Part shown: in pieces, positions 50,990 through 52,364 of the stretch
Numbering within the stretch: position 1 is the stretch's first letter
Layout: each line of letters opens with the position of its first letter
Assembly (NCBI RefSeq): GCF_018139625.1
Contig: NZ_JAGSOH010000042.1
Coordinates: 1 to 52,364, forward strand
Length of the DNA: 52,364 nucleotides
Direction of reading: 5' to 3'
Source of the DNA: Actinospica acidithermotolerans
GTDB lineage: Bacteria; Actinomycetota; Actinomycetes; Streptomycetales; Catenulisporaceae
Made by a program: the position numbers and the translations under genes
Notes under the pieces: model-generated
What the model saw: the letters and a program-made list of their open reading frames with translations, nothing else
What the model was told of the DNA's origin: nothing
The model's database searches: none

Positions 50990-51424
50990 GTGCCACACGC
51001 CACGCCCACGCTCCGCGCAGCACGCGCCGCGCTGACCACACGCGTGCGCGCGCTCGGCCGCGAACGCGGCGCGGCCACCGTCGAACTCGTCATCGCCGTC
51101 CCGGCCCTGATCCTGCTGCTGCTGTTCATCGTCCAGTTCGGGCTGATCTGGCTCGCCCAGCAGTGCGCGCAGACCGCCGCCTCTTCCGCCGTCAACGCCG
51201 CCCGCGCCCAAGGCGCGAACCCCGGACTCGGACAATCACAAGGCCAGGCGACCCTCAAGCAGATCGCCGGCGCCGAACTGCCGGACGCGAGCGTCTCGGT
51301 CACCTACACCGGCACCACCGCGACCGTCGTGGTCACCGGCCACCCCCAATCGCTCATCCCCGGCTGGCACCCGCAGGTCACCGCGCACATCAGCGCCCCG
51401 ATCGAAACCATCACCCAGCCATGA
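50990..51424 (+). CDS. TadE-like pseudopilin
   Basis: 144 residues from GTG 50990 with AAGGAG upstream. RERGAATVELVIAVPALILLLLFIVQFGLIWLAQ (about 24-57) is the TadE-type signal and transmembrane helix with the conserved glutamate after the cleavage glycine. A 90-residue extracellular domain follows. It probably acts as a minor pilin. Overlaps the next gene by ATGA. Confidence 0.88.
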   Translation: MPHATPTLRAARAALTTRVRALGRERGAATVELVIAVPALILLLLFIVQFGLIWLAQQCAQTAASSAVNAARAQGANPGLGQSQGQATLKQIAGAELPDASVSVTYTGTTATVVVTGHPQSLIPGWHPQVTAHISAPIETITQP

Positions 51425-51912
51425 CCCGCCACACGAACCCGTCGAACACCCTCCTGCGCGCCGCGCGGCGCCGACTCGAGCACGTCCGGGCCGAACGCGA
51501 GCGCGGCAGCGTCGTGGTCGAACTCGTCCTCGTCGTGCCGATCTTCATCGTGCTGATGCTGCTCATCGTCGCGCTCGGCCGCGCCTCCGACGCAAGCATC
51601 CAGGTCCACGACGCCGCCCACGCAGCAGCCCGCGCCGCAACCCTCGCCACCTACCCGGGTGCAGCCGACGGCGCCGCCGAACAGGCCGCCTCCCAAGCCC
51701 TCTCCGAATCCGGCACCACCTGCCGATCCATGAACGTCTCCGCCGACGTCGGCAACCTCACACCCGGCTCGATGGTCAGCGTGACCGTCTCCTGCACGGT
51801 CGACTACCAGGACCTGTCCGGCATCGACCTGCCCGGAGCACACACGATCTCGGCCACCTCCACCAGCGTCGTAGACCGCTACGGATCCACCACCACGGGG
51901 ACGACCGGATGA
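51421..51912 (+). CDS. TadE/TadF-like pseudopilin
   Basis: 163 residues from ATG 51421. ERERGSVVVELVLVVPIFIVLMLLIVALGRAS (about 26-57) is again the TadE-family leader and helix. The extracellular part has two cysteines (GTTCRSMN and VSCTVDY) that could form a disulfide. Coupled to both neighbours by overlapping stop and start codons. Likely a second minor pilin. Confidence 0.85.
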   Translation: MTRHTNPSNTLLRAARRRLEHVRAERERGSVVVELVLVVPIFIVLMLLIVALGRASDASIQVHDAAHAAARAATLATYPGAADGAAEQAASQALSESGTTCRSMNVSADVGNLTPGSMVSVTVSCTVDYQDLSGIDLPGAHTISATSTSVVDRYGSTTTGTTG

Positions 51913-52361
51913 ACACCCTGACACGAGACCTGGCCAGGCGGCTGCGCGCCCGGGCGATCGCGACCGGCACGGCACAGGACGGATTCGTCACCGCCTTCAC
52001 CGTCATCATGGTCGTCGCCCTGCTCGTGCTCGCCGGACTCGTCTTCGACGGCGGACGGGCACTGGCCGCACGGGTCACCGCCCTCGACGACGCCCAAGAG
52101 GCCGCCCGCACCGGCGCCCAGCAGATCGACCTGGCCACCTTCCGCGCCACCGGCGCCGCCATCTTGAACAACGCCGCCGCCGTCACCGCCGCCGAGAACT
52201 ACCTCGCGGCCAACGGCGAGACCGGCACCGCCACCGTCAACGGCGACACCGTGACCGTCACCGCCACCCGCACCCAAACCACCGAGATCCTCTCGATGAT
52301 CGGCATCGGCTCGTTCACCGAAAACGCCACCGCCACCGCCACCGCCGAACAACCCGACTAA
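51909..52361 (+). CDS. TadG/pilus-assembly-like protein
   Basis: 150 residues from ATG 51909. DGFVTAFTVIMVVALLVLAGLVFDGGRALAA (about 24-54) resembles the N-terminal helix of TadG/TadE-type proteins, and the DGGRAL that follows is typical of this group in actinomycetes. A short extracellular part ends at TAEQPD. It is complete but near the window edge; a further gene of the locus may follow. Confidence 0.8.
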   Translation: MNTLTRDLARRLRARAIATGTAQDGFVTAFTVIMVVALLVLAGLVFDGGRALAARVTALDDAQEAARTGAQQIDLATFRATGAAILNNAAAVTAAENYLAANGETGTATVNGDTVTVTATRTQTTEILSMIGIGSFTENATATATAEQPD

Positions 52362-52364
52362 CCC

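Noticed and set aside
1-52364. tRNA, rRNA, CRISPR array or replication origin
   Set aside because: I looked for cloverleaf 3' ends, regularly spaced short repeats and DnaA-box clusters by eye and saw none; a covariance-model or repeat search would be decisive.

Overview
The window is very GC-rich, with strong third-position G/C bias, GTG/TTG starts, tightly overlapping ATGA/GTGA gene junctions and many XRE-plus-helical-repeat regulators. This points to a high-GC actinomycete, Streptomyces-like or a relative. No rRNA, tRNA or CRISPR array was seen. Rare TTA leucine codons occur in several accessory genes, as is typical of developmentally or conditionally expressed actinomycete genes.

Layout. 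(1) 1-10.6 kb is a worn accessory region. It holds a possible IS21-like end, two immunity-type genes (Imm1-like, Imm10) around a DUF1963 gene, a GNAT, a rearranged block (truncated unknown gene, truncated PPC/DUF296 gene, frameshifted asparaginase), two NUDIX hydrolases, a frameshifted inositol-monophosphatase-like gene, a methyltransferase and the C-terminal remnant of an XRE-type regulator. (2) 10.6-22.9 kb is the most unusual part: two divergent, tightly coupled operons. Leftward are a radical SAM enzyme with a CX14CX2C cluster motif, a HAD phosphatase, a GT4-like glycosyltransferase, a methyltransferase and a GT2 glycosyltransferase. Rightward are a stand-alone class I aminoacyl-tRNA synthetase paralogue, a TrpD-like phosphoribosyltransferase paralogue, a compact zinc dehydrogenase, a full TyrRS, a free-standing B3/4 (PheRS editing-type) domain protein, an HTH-P-loop kinase fusion, a small kinase and a DapA-like aldolase. 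I read this as a candidate uncharacterised biosynthetic or tRNA-linked pathway with a built-in synthetase/editing pair. It is flanked by the N- and C-terminal pieces of an XRE-type gene. (3) 23.4-31.7 kb holds regulators and signalling (flavoprotein/XRE divergent pair, two HATPase proteins, an HTH protein and its coupled partner), then an APC permease and a tandem GNAT protein. (4) 31.8-40.1 kb is a second coupled gene series: a membrane protein, a nucleoside-deoxyribosyltransferase-like/NUDIX fusion, a DEDDh exonuclease, a winged-helix/TPR protein, a membrane protein interrupted by a stop codon, and an ABC exporter. (5) 40.4-42.9 kb carries an XRE-TPR regulator, an APH-type kinase and a nucleotidyltransferase remnant. 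(6) 43.0-52.4 kb is a Tad/Flp pilus locus: prepilin peptidase (plus a duplicated 3' fragment), lipoprotein, secreted protein, CpaB, CpaE/TadZ-like, TadA, TadB, TadC, Flp pilin and three TadE/F/G-type pseudopilins. It may continue beyond the window.

Functional calls rest on motif recognition by eye; no database search was run.
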